A DNA stretch of 64,000 bases from Selenomonadaceae bacterium (lineage in GTDB: Bacteria; Bacillota; Negativicutes; Selenomonadales; Selenomonadaceae), in NCBI GenBank assembly GCA_017527075.1, contig JAFXQM010000008.1, positions 124,001 to 188,000 on the forward strand, given 5' to 3'. The position numbers were made by a program, and so were the translations under genes. Position 1 is the first letter of the stretch. Each line of letters begins with the position of its first letter. The notes under the pieces are model-generated. The model worked only from the letters and a program-made list of their open reading frames with translations, was not told the origin of the DNA and made no database searches. This document shows positions 50,378 through 57,858 of this stretch, in pieces.

Positions 50378-50422
50378 AGTTTTCTTTTTTTTTCTACAGT
50401 GATTATGCCGCGCCGATTGTCC

Positions 50423-50440
50423 AACTCCTAACTCCTAACT
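50423..50440. repeat. Heptamer array ACTCCTA x2-3
   Basis: Tandem ACTCCTA heptamers lie immediately downstream of the stop codon at 50445, between that gene and the amidohydrolase 3 promoter. It is the first array after a 23-kb stretch without any. Confidence 0.8.
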
Positions 50441-50444
50441 GAAC

Positions 50445-50816
50445 TCAGTCGCCGTGGAGGATGAGGTGAACCATCTGCCCCATCTCGGATTTGTCGGAAT
50501 AACGTTGCGGCGGGCGACGCGAATCATTTGTCTCCAGCACGGCGCGCGTGTCATAGGAAAGAATCTTCGACGACAAAATTTCGTAGACGCGGCTCGTGTG
50601 AGTGATTCGCACGTCGTAGGTGTACATGCGGTTGAAGCCCGCCTTGATGACCGCCATCTGAACCGTGAAGACTTTATCGTCCTCGGAGCTCACGGAGTCG
50701 GCGTCGTAGTAGTAGCCGGTGTCGCCCATGGCGTCGATGAACTTTAAATTTTCCGCCGCGCATGTCGAGCCGTTCAAAATAAAAATCGCCGCGAGGAGCG
50801 CAAAAAATTTTTTCAT
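50445..50816 (-). CDS. Small exported protein, surface-adhesin-E-like
   Basis: This 123-aa protein has a Sec signal (MKKFFALLAAIFILNGSTCA). The mature part (NLKFIDAMGDTGYYYDADSVSSEDDKVF ... VYEILSSKILSYDTRAVLETND) resembles the small beta-sandwich exported proteins, often annotated surface-adhesin protein E-like, seen in Negativicutes and proteobacteria. The ATG at 50816 overlaps the stop of the YdcF-like gene as ATGA, so the two are translationally coupled. GGAGG lies nine bases upstream. Function unknown. Confidence 0.72.
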   Translation of the reverse strand: MKKFFALLAAIFILNGSTCAAENLKFIDAMGDTGYYYDADSVSSEDDKVFTVQMAVIKAGFNRMYTYDVRITHTSRVYEILSSKILSYDTRAVLETNDSRRPPQRYSDKSEMGQMVHLILHGD

Positions 50817-51577
50817 ACTCCGAAAACCTCCGTGACGCATGTGCGCAAAAGTTCCTGCAGAACCGTCACGTTCAAAAGCAATGCTTCGGCTTGCGGGCGC
50901 AGCTTGGTGTAGTGGAAGGTCGGATTGTGCGCGACGGTAAAATCGGTCGGGTAAGCAATGGGCTTGAGGCGATTGAGATTGAACGCGAGCATTGCGCGAT
51001 TCATGTGAAAGGCACTCGTCACGAGCAGCGGCTTTGCAAAATTATTGTCGCGCAAAATTTTTGTGGAGTAGCGGGCGTTTTGAGTGGTGTTGACGCTCTT
51101 GGTCTCGGTCAAAATTTTTTCTTCGGGCACGCCGAGCGATTTTAAAACTCTGGCGGAAATTTCTGCCTCCGCGCCCGAATCACTGTAGACTTGTCCGCCG
51201 CTGACGAGAATCGGAACGTTCAACATTTTTTGCAGACGGACGGCAGTCAAAAGTCTGTTGGCGGGGCTGGCGCACAGTGCACCCACTCCGTCGACGTCGG
51301 GCACCTGACTTATCGCGCCACCGCCGAGCAAGACGATGACATCCGCGCCTGAAGTTTCGACCTGCGCGGGCGGCGTGTGCATTTCTTCGAGCCAACCCAT
51401 CAGCCGTTCGGCGACCAAACTCGTGCACAGCAAATAAAAAATCAGCGTGAAGAATAAAACCGCCGCGGAAAGTTTCCTGCTGACTTTGAACAACTTGACG
51501 CACAGCGCGAGCAGCAGGAGGATAAAAATTCCCGGCGGCAGAATCCAACTCGCTCCGAATTTCAAAAAGTAAATCAA
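50813..51577 (-). CDS. YdcF/ElyC/SanA-type DUF218 membrane protein
   Basis: This 254-aa protein has two N-terminal membrane helices (SWILPPGIFILLLLALCV and LSAAVLFFTLIFYLLCTSLV) followed by a periplasmic DUF218 domain: ADVIVLLGGGA, VSGGQVYSDSGAEAEISARVL, LTETKSVNTTQNARYSTKIL, LLVTSAFHMNRAM. ElyC and SanA relatives affect envelope integrity and peptidoglycan or lipid-carrier metabolism. The start is TTG at 51577, with AAGGGTGATT upstream and def ending six bases before, so def, this gene and the small exported gene look like one operon. Confidence 0.85.
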   Translation of the reverse strand: MIYFLKFGASWILPPGIFILLLLALCVKLFKVSRKLSAAVLFFTLIFYLLCTSLVAERLMGWLEEMHTPPAQVETSGADVIVLLGGGAISQVPDVDGVGALCASPANRLLTAVRLQKMLNVPILVSGGQVYSDSGAEAEISARVLKSLGVPEEKILTETKSVNTTQNARYSTKILRDNNFAKPLLVTSAFHMNRAMLAFNLNRLKPIAYPTDFTVAHNPTFHYTKLRPQAEALLLNVTVLQELLRTCVTEVFGV

Positions 51578-51583
51578 AGAAAA

Positions 51584-52060
51584 TCACCCTTGCTTATTGT
51601 CCCGTTTTCCTTTGGTGATGTTGGTGGCAATGTCGATGAAAAGTCGTCCGTCCAGGTGGTCAATTTCGTGCTGAATGCAGCGGGCGAGGAGTCCTTCCGC
51701 CTCCAAAGTTTTTTTCTTGCCGAAGCGGCTGATGTATTCGACGCGAATTTTTTCCGCGCGCTCCACGTCGCCGAACAGGTCGGGGCAAGAAAGGCAGCCT
51801 TCGTTGTCGACGACGGAACCTTCGCGGTGAGTGATGACCGGATTAATCATGTCGTAACGATTTTTTTTATCCACGTCGACGACGACCGCGCGAATCGATT
51901 CACCGATTTGCGGCGCGGCCAATCCCACGCCCTCGCCGGCGTACATTGTCTCCGCCATGTCGTCCAAAAGTTTTCTCAGGCGTTTGGTAATTTTCTCGAC
52001 GGGTTCGGAAACTTTTTTCAAGACGGGGTCGCCCGCCTTTTTTATCTCAAGCAGTGCCAT
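51584..52060 (-). CDS. def: Peptide deformylase
   Basis: The enzyme removes the formyl group from the N-terminal Met of new proteins. The three deformylase motifs are present: GVGLAAPQIG (~45-54), EGCLSCPD with the metal-binding Cys (~88-95) and QHEIDHLDG with two metal-binding His and the catalytic Glu (~129-137). At 158 aa it is a typical bacterial enzyme. A GGAGGATGACTT ribosome site precedes the ATG. The downstream YdcF-like gene is six bases away. Confidence 0.95.
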   Translation of the reverse strand: MALLEIKKAGDPVLKKVSEPVEKITKRLRKLLDDMAETMYAGEGVGLAAPQIGESIRAVVVDVDKKNRYDMINPVITHREGSVVDNEGCLSCPDLFGDVERAEKIRVEYISRFGKKKTLEAEGLLARCIQHEIDHLDGRLFIDIATNITKGKRDNKQG

Positions 52061-52120
52061 AAGTCATCCTCCATAAAAAATTTTTCTCCGATAAAAATTT
52101 CGACGCGCCACAAACTTTTC

Positions 52121-53431
52121 CTACTGCTTAACAGATTTCGCGAGCCGAATCAGGACGCGAGTTATCCTCAAGCCCTCGACCTCCTCGACGTAAAAAGTAT
52201 TTCCCTCGAAGGCAGCCGATTGCCCGACGCGCGGTTCGCCGCCCAATTTGTCATTGAGCCAGCCGCCAACCGTGTCGACGTCCTCTTCCTCAATCTTAAT
52301 CCCGAATTCGTCTTCCAATTCCTCAAGCAACATCAGCGCGTCGACGGAGTAAAGATTTTCGTCGCGCTTCTCGGAGTCGGGGCGTTCCTCGTCAAATTCA
52401 TCTTGAATCTCGCCGACAATTTCCTCGACGATATCTTCAATCGTGACCATGCCGGCAGTCCCGCCGTATTCGTCGACGACAATCGCCAGCTGCGAACGAT
52501 TTTTTTGCATCGTTTCCAGCAAAACGCTCACGTCCATGCTTTCGGGCACGAAGAAAACTTTTCGCGCCAATTTTTTTAAGCTCGGTTTGCGCTTGCCTTG
52601 AATCAAAAGTTTCGTCAAATCTTTTATGTGCAGGAAGCCGACGATATGATCTTTGTCCGCGTCGCAAATCGGGTAGCGGGTCATCTCCTCCTCCAGAATC
52701 GTCGCGAGATTTTCCTCGTAACTTTTATCCAGATAAAGGCAGACCATGTCGGGGCGCGGCACCATAATTTCTCGGACGTTGCGCTCGGTGAAATCGAAAA
52801 CGTTGTCGACGAAATCAACTTCGGTGTCGTCGACGAGTCCCTGCTTGCGGCTCTCCTTCATGAGCAAACGAATTTCTTCGGGGTTGTGCGCGACTTCGCC
52901 TTCGGAAATCGTCAAGCCCAAGTGGTGACTGACGAAGCCCGCCGTCTTGTTGAGCAGCCACACGAACGGATACATGACCTTCCAAAAAATTATCATGGGC
53001 AGCGCGATGTTGAGCAAAATTTTTTCCGCCGCGGCAATCGCCATGGATTTTGGAGTGAGTTCGCCGAGGATGATGTGCATTGAAGTTATCAGCGAGAAGG
53101 CGAGCGCGAAAGAAATTGTGTGACCGACCGTTTCGCTGAAGCCGAGCGCGTGAATGGCGGGCGCAATTAATTTTGCCACGAACGGTTCGCCGACCCAGCC
53201 CAAGCCCAGCGACGCCAAAGTTATTCCCAGCTGCGTGACCGACAACGCCTCGTCGAGTTCGTCTATTAATTTCTTTGCGTACTTGGCGCGCGTGTTGCCC
53301 TCCTGAATCAAAGTTTCGAGCCGCGACGGTCTCATCTTCACGCAACAAAATTCCGCCGCCACGAAGAAGCCGTTCATTGCAATCAAAAAGAAAACCAAGA
53401 ACGTGTTAAATAATATGGGCAAGATGTCCAT
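52121..53431 (-). CDS. CNNM/CorC-HlyC family transporter-like protein
   Basis: This 436-aa membrane protein has an N-terminal CNNM (DUF21) domain with four hydrophobic helices (FNTFLVFFLIAMNGFFVAA, LGITLASLGLGWVGEPF, TISFALAFSLITSMHIILG, MIIFWKVMYPFVWLLN). Two CBS domains follow (MVPRPDMVCLYLDKSYEENL and PESMDVSVLLETMQKNRSQLAIVVDEYGGTAG, ~205-330), then a C-terminal CorC_HlyC domain. CNNM/CorC proteins take part in Mg2+ (or Co2+) export; the old name hemolysin C is misleading. I chose the ATG at 53431 after CGGAGGTTTTTTG. It is divergent from radA. Confidence 0.9.
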   Translation of the reverse strand: MDILPILFNTFLVFFLIAMNGFFVAAEFCCVKMRPSRLETLIQEGNTRAKYAKKLIDELDEALSVTQLGITLASLGLGWVGEPFVAKLIAPAIHALGFSETVGHTISFALAFSLITSMHIILGELTPKSMAIAAAEKILLNIALPMIIFWKVMYPFVWLLNKTAGFVSHHLGLTISEGEVAHNPEEIRLLMKESRKQGLVDDTEVDFVDNVFDFTERNVREIMVPRPDMVCLYLDKSYEENLATILEEEMTRYPICDADKDHIVGFLHIKDLTKLLIQGKRKPSLKKLARKVFFVPESMDVSVLLETMQKNRSQLAIVVDEYGGTAGMVTIEDIVEEIVGEIQDEFDEERPDSEKRDENLYSVDALMLLEELEDEFGIKIEEEDVDTVGGWLNDKLGGEPRVGQSAAFEGNTFYVEEVEGLRITRVLIRLAKSVKQ

Positions 53432-53532
53432 CAAAAAACCTCCGTTGAGTTTTAAAGCGGTTGAAAAAATTTTTCCCGCATTATACTATCAGCGGCGGCA
53501 ATCGACAAATATTTTTTTGAGGAGAAAACTTC

Positions 53533-54906
53533 ATGGCGAAAAAGAAAACGAAATACGTTTGCCAAGAGTGCGGCGCGGAATCGGTCAAGTGGCTGGGCAA
53601 GTGTCCGACATGCGGGCAATGGAATACACTCGTCGAGGAGGAAGAATTTCCTGCCGAAGAAAAAAAATCTCACGCGCTGACGACGACCTTCGAGCTTCCG
53701 AAAAAAATCGCCGATGTCGACATGACGGAGCTGCCCAGATTCATGACGGGTTCGGGCGAGCTGGACAGAGTGTTGGGCGGCGGGTTAATCCCCGGCTCAA
53801 TAATTTTAATCGCGGGCGACCCGGGCGTCGGCAAATCGAGTTTGACATTGGCGGTCTGCGCGAACGTGGCACGCGGCGGAAAAAAAGTTTTGTACGTGAC
53901 GGGCGAAGAGAGTTCACAGCAAATCCGCATGCGAGCCGAGCGACTGAACGCGTTGGCGGACGAGCTTTACATTTGCGCGGAAAATAATTTCGAGCGAATC
54001 ACTCATCACGTCGAAAAACTTCAGCCCGAACTTTTAATCGTCGATTCGATTCAAACAATTTATCGAACGGGAATTGAGAGCGCGCCGGGCAGTGTGTCGC
54101 AGGTGCGCGAATGTGCGGCGGGTCTCATGCGCCTGTCAAAAAGTTTGTGCGTGACGACGTTCATCATCGGGCACGTGACCAAGGACGGGAGCCTGGCGGG
54201 TCCGCGCGTGCTGGAACACATCGTCGACACGGTTTTATTTTTTGAGGGCGAACGCAATGCCGACTTCAGAGTTTTGCGCGCGATAAAAAATCGATTCGGG
54301 GCGACGAGTGAAATCGGGCTCTTCGACATGCGCGACACCGGCTTGGAGGACGTACCCGACGCGTCGAAATTATTTTTGCCCGAACGCGCCGACGACATTG
54401 GCAGCGTGATTGTCCCGACGGTCGAAGGCACGCGCCCGCTCCTCGTCGAAGTGCAAGCACTCGTCGCGCCGACACCCATCATGCCGCCGCGCAGGACGAG
54501 CGATTCGGTCGACGTAAAACGAATTCAACTTTTGCTGGCGGTTTTGGAGAAGCGATTGCATTTGAGCATCGGACCGTGCGACGTTTACGTGAAGACGGCG
54601 GGCGGAATAAAAATCGACGAGCCCGCGACGGATTTGCCGCTGGCGGTGGCTTTGGCGTCGAGTTTCGCCAACAGAAAACTTTTGCCGCAATGTGTCATCT
54701 TCGGCGAGGTCGGCTTGAGCGGAGAAGTGCGCGCGGTGAGCAAGGCACGGCAGCGCGTCGACGAATCAATCCGCATGGGCTTCACGAACATCATCCTGCC
54801 GAAGAAAAATTTTCACGAGGTGTCGAAGGCGGCGGACAGAGCAAACCTTCTGCCCGTGAATAATCTTCGCGACGCCCTGAAAATTTCCATGCCGAGGGAA
54901 AGCTGA
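53533..54906 (+). CDS. radA: DNA repair protein RadA
   Basis: RadA is a RecA-like ATPase that promotes branch migration in recombinational repair. The N-terminal zinc finger is CQECGAESVKWLGKCPTC (~10-27), Walker A is GDPGVGKSS (~95-103), the diagnostic motif KNRFG is at ~254-258, and the C-terminal Lon-protease-like domain (~330-450) ends with the NLLPVNNLRDAL segment. The length of 457 aa is normal. GAGGAGAAAACTTC precedes the ATG. The next gene starts one base after the stop, so the two are co-transcribed. Confidence 0.96.
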   Translation: MAKKKTKYVCQECGAESVKWLGKCPTCGQWNTLVEEEEFPAEEKKSHALTTTFELPKKIADVDMTELPRFMTGSGELDRVLGGGLIPGSIILIAGDPGVGKSSLTLAVCANVARGGKKVLYVTGEESSQQIRMRAERLNALADELYICAENNFERITHHVEKLQPELLIVDSIQTIYRTGIESAPGSVSQVRECAAGLMRLSKSLCVTTFIIGHVTKDGSLAGPRVLEHIVDTVLFFEGERNADFRVLRAIKNRFGATSEIGLFDMRDTGLEDVPDASKLFLPERADDIGSVIVPTVEGTRPLLVEVQALVAPTPIMPPRRTSDSVDVKRIQLLLAVLEKRLHLSIGPCDVYVKTAGGIKIDEPATDLPLAVALASSFANRKLLPQCVIFGEVGLSGEVRAVSKARQRVDESIRMGFTNIILPKKNFHEVSKAADRANLLPVNNLRDALKISMPRES

Positions 54907-54907
54907 C

Positions 54908-56011
54908 ATGATTTATATTCACATTCCGTTCTGCCGGCGCAAGTGCAATTACTGCGCGTTCAACTCCAAGGTCGGCGGCGCGGACGAAAAAAATTTTTAC
55001 GTGGCGGCTCTGGTCGACGAAATAAATTCCCGCGGCGATTCTTCGGCGGTCGAGACGATTTACTTCGGCGGCGGCACTCCCACGACTTTGACGATTAATC
55101 AGCTGGAAAAAATTTTGGGCGCGGTCAGAAAAAATTTTCGCGTGGACGCGCGGGCGGAAATCACAATCGAGGCGAACCCCGGCACCGTCGACGAAAATTT
55201 TCTGCGCGGGCTGAAAAATTTGGGCTTCAATCGATTGAGTTTGGGCGTGCAGAGTTTCGACGACGCGCTTTTAAAAATTCTCGGACGGATTCACGATTCG
55301 CGGGCGGCGATTGAAACCGTCACGCGCGCGAGAAAATTTTTCTCCAACGTCAGCGTCGATTTAATGTACGGCTTGCCGACGCAGACGCTTGCCGCTCTTC
55401 GCCGCGACGTTGAAACTTTGAAAAGCCTTGACGTTCAGCACGTGTCGATTTACGGCTTGGAGGTCGAAGAGGGCACGAAATTTTTTGAGCTCGCCCGCGA
55501 AGGGAAATTGAACTTGCCTGCCGAAAATGTTTGCGCTGACATGTACGACTTCATCACGCAGACGCTCCCGACGCTCGGTTATCATCGATACGAAGTCAGC
55601 AACTTCGCCCGAAAAAATTTTGAGAGCCGACACAATCTCGGTTACTGGACGGGCAAAAAATATTTCGGCTTCGGGGCGGGCGCGCACAGCTTCGACGGGC
55701 GGCTGAGGACTTCAAACGTTCGCGACGTGAAAACTTACATTGAGAAAAAATTTTCCGTCGTTGAAGAGGTCGTCACTCGCCAAGCCGCCATGGAAGAATT
55801 TTGTTTCCTCGGCTTGCGGCTCGTCGACGGAATCAGCGCGCGCAACTTTGAAAAAAATTTCGGCGCGAGTATCTTCGACGTGTTCGGTGCGGTCATCGAA
55901 AAAAATTTTCGGCGCGGCTTGCTTGAAGTTGACGGCGACAAAATTTTTCTGACGACGCGCGGCATGAGCTTGGGCAATGAAGTCTTCGCGGATTTTCTTC
56001 TCCCCTCTTGA
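54908..56011 (+). CDS. hemW: Radical SAM heme chaperone HemW
   Basis: HemW-type radical SAM protein, long annotated as oxygen-independent coproporphyrinogen III oxidase-like, now assigned as a heme chaperone. The 4Fe-4S/SAM motif is CRRKCNYC (residues 9-16, CxxxCxxC), preceded by the HemW hallmark IYIHIPF. YFGGGTPT (~57-64), ITIEANPGTVDENFL, GVQSFDD and YGLPTQTL follow, with a C-terminal HemN_C domain (EEFCFLGLRLVDGIS). 367 aa, typical. Its ribosome site (GAGGGAAAG) lies inside the end of radA. Confidence 0.93.
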   Translation: MIYIHIPFCRRKCNYCAFNSKVGGADEKNFYVAALVDEINSRGDSSAVETIYFGGGTPTTLTINQLEKILGAVRKNFRVDARAEITIEANPGTVDENFLRGLKNLGFNRLSLGVQSFDDALLKILGRIHDSRAAIETVTRARKFFSNVSVDLMYGLPTQTLAALRRDVETLKSLDVQHVSIYGLEVEEGTKFFELAREGKLNLPAENVCADMYDFITQTLPTLGYHRYEVSNFARKNFESRHNLGYWTGKKYFGFGAGAHSFDGRLRTSNVRDVKTYIEKKFSVVEEVVTRQAAMEEFCFLGLRLVDGISARNFEKNFGASIFDVFGAVIEKNFRRGLLEVDGDKIFLTTRGMSLGNEVFADFLLPS

Positions 56012-56098
56012 CGCAAGAGTGGAGACGCAGAACCTTTTGTCAATGCTTGGGCGCGTCGTGCTCTTCGGGCTGAGAAATATTTTTTGTCTTATTGAACC

Positions 56099-56142
56099 TT
56101 CTTTTCTTTTGCTCACCCAAAAGAAAAGAAGCAAAAGAAAAG
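56099..56142. other. Purine/pyrimidine hairpin with two competing 3' arms
   Basis: TTCTTTTCTTTT (56099-56110) pairs perfectly with AAAAGAAAAGAA (56119-56130). The overlapping CTTTTCTTTTGC (56101-56112) pairs equally well with GCAAAAGAAAAG (56131-56142). The two hairpins exclude each other. They lie in the 282-base gap after hemW. Confidence 0.6.
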
Positions 56143-56213
56143 GGAGCCTCGCGGGGGCGTTGGTCGCTCGTGATTCGGCGGTTAAGGTAACCCGCGACCT
56201 GGTGTGCGCCGGA

Positions 56214-56262
56214 TGACGCCATCACGGCGTCAGACGCGGCGCGGCCGTCATCCATGACGGCC
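56214..56262. other. Two perfect hairpins before the metalloprotease gene
   Basis: TGACGCC-ATCAC-GGCGTCA (56214-56232) and GGCCGTCAT-CC-ATGACGGCC (56243-56262) lie just upstream of the gene at 56294. No T-run follows, so they look like leader structures or repeat-element parts rather than terminators. The rest of 56012-56293 shows no gene. Confidence 0.55.
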
Positions 56263-56293
56263 TCAATATTCGTCGATTTAAGGAAGTGTTTTC

Positions 56294-57190
56294 GTGAAAA
56301 AATTTTTGACGGCGGTCGCGTTGCTGCTGATGATGGCGACGAGCGCGGACGCCGCGATTTATCGGCAGGGAATTATTTACGTGATTTACGACGAGACGGG
56401 CGAACGCTCCGTGACGAACAAGGCGGACGTGAACTCGAACGGCGTGCCCGACGTGGTGGAGGATATCGCCACGCAAGTCAACGCCGCCCGCGAAGTTTTT
56501 CAAGGCGTCTTCAATTTCCCCGACCCGCTCAACGCCGCGCGCTTCAAAAACGTTTCGTCGATTGAAATTAACATCGAGGCGAAAGACGCTTTGAAGTTCA
56601 ACGGCTTGGCTTACAGCACGGTGAGAAAAAAATCTGCGCACGACCCGAACGAGCGCGCGCTCCACTTCAAAGTTGCCAACACGATTAATCCGCACACGAG
56701 CTCCACGCCCGCGCACGAATATTTTCATCTGGTTCAATACAGCGCGACGTATTTCCGCAACGCCTGGTACTTGGAGGGCATGGCGCGTTGGTCGCAGGAT
56801 TCCGTGGCGAAAATAAATTATCCCGACGGCGCGGACATCCACTTCAAACTAAAGAGCAAATCGGCGGAGGAAAAAATTTTCAAAGGCAAGTATGACATGG
56901 CGGACTTCCTGTGGTATCCGCTGGCGGTGAACATGCGCGATAAGGTGACATTGCCCGCCGAGTTGGTCGCCAAGTACAGATACGTCGACGGCGCGCCCGT
57001 TTTCCAAGACGACATCATCTTCGGACCGAATGTCATGCTGAAAATTTTGCGCGTGCTCAAGTCCAAAGAAAATCTCGCGGCGGAAAAATTCGGCGGCGTG
57101 AAAGAGTGGCGCAAAAAAGGTCAGCGCGCCGAGCTCAACAACGAATTTATTTTGGAGAGCGTCAGAGAGGTTTATCATGGAAAATTTTAA
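56294..57190 (+). CDS. Secreted putative gluzincin metalloprotease (MXAN_6640-like)
   Basis: This 298-aa protein has a Sec signal peptide (MKKFLTAVALLLMMATSADA, cleavage ~20). It carries a calcium-loop motif typical of secreted proteases (DVNSNGVPDVVED, residues 45-57), the zinc motif HEYFH (141-145), and a downstream Glu161 in WYLEGMARW, giving the HExxH...E arrangement of gluzincins. This combination fits the MXAN_6640 family of putative metalloproteases. No prosequence or anchoring domain is seen. The start is GTG at 56294 after AAGGAAG. The last 14 bases overlap the yigZ-type gene. Confidence 0.72.
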   Translation: MKKFLTAVALLLMMATSADAAIYRQGIIYVIYDETGERSVTNKADVNSNGVPDVVEDIATQVNAAREVFQGVFNFPDPLNAARFKNVSSIEINIEAKDALKFNGLAYSTVRKKSAHDPNERALHFKVANTINPHTSSTPAHEYFHLVQYSATYFRNAWYLEGMARWSQDSVAKINYPDGADIHFKLKSKSAEEKIFKGKYDMADFLWYPLAVNMRDKVTLPAELVAKYRYVDGAPVFQDDIIFGPNVMLKILRVLKSKENLAAEKFGGVKEWRKKGQRAELNNEFILESVREVYHGKF

Positions 57191-57818
57191 AACGGTGGCG
57201 GGCGGAGAAATTTTTTCTGCGGCTTACGAGGTGAACAAGTCAAAATTTTTTTCGCACGTCATGCACGTGGAGACGGAGGAGGAGGCGCGCGAATTCGTGC
57301 TGAGCATTCGGAAAAAATTTTTCGACGCAACGCACAACTGCAGCGCGTGGGTTCTCGGCGAACGCGGCGACAAACAGAAATCGAATGACGACGGAGAGCC
57401 CGGCGGCACTGCCGGCAATCCGATTCTCGATGCGATAAAAAAGAATGAGCTGACAAATTGCGCGGTGGTCGTCACGCGATATTTCGGCGGGATAAAACTC
57501 GGCGCGGGCGGATTGATTCGCGCGTACTCGCACACCGCCGCACTCGGTCTGGCCGCCGCCGTTCACGTCCGGATGACTGCCTTTCGAAAAATTTCTCTGA
57601 CGCTTGAGTATAATTTCCTGGCGACGGTCGAAAATTTTTTGCGCAAAAAAAAAATCCGCGTCGCGAGCACCGATTACGCCGACGTCGTGACGCTGGAGAT
57701 TTTACTTTTGCCCGCGCAAGTTGAAAATTTTTTGGTCGCGCTGAACGATTTGACCGCCGCGAATTTTTTGCACGAGGAGCTTGGAGAAATTCTTATCCCC
57801 ATCGAAGTCCCCCGTTGA
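57177..57818 (+). CDS. YigZ/IMPACT family protein (UPF0029)
   Basis: This 213-aa cytoplasmic protein has an N-terminal UPF0029 (Impact) domain: SKFFSHVMHV, ATHNCSAWVLG, DDGEPGGTAGNPIL and VVVTRYFGGIKLGAGGLIRAYS are diagnostic. A DUF1949 C-terminal domain follows (~135-205). The eukaryotic homologue IMPACT regulates GCN2; the bacterial role is unsettled. It begins inside the end of the metalloprotease gene, with GAGAGGTTTATC as ribosome site, so it is translationally coupled. A bidirectional terminator follows. Confidence 0.9.
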   Translation: MENFKTVAGGEIFSAAYEVNKSKFFSHVMHVETEEEAREFVLSIRKKFFDATHNCSAWVLGERGDKQKSNDDGEPGGTAGNPILDAIKKNELTNCAVVVTRYFGGIKLGAGGLIRAYSHTAALGLAAAVHVRMTAFRKISLTLEYNFLATVENFLRKKKIRVASTDYADVVTLEILLLPAQVENFLVALNDLTAANFLHEELGEILIPIEVPR

Positions 57819-57829
57819 TTCGCAAACAA

Positions 57830-57858
57830 AAAGGGAGAGGTTAATCGCCTCTCCCTTT
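57830..57858. terminator. Bidirectional terminator between yigZ and the PRD regulator
   Basis: AAAGGGAGAGG (57830-57840) and CCTCTCCCTTT (57848-57858) form a perfect 11-bp stem around TTAATCG, with T on both outer sides. It touches the stop codon of the convergent regulator gene. Confidence 0.85.
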
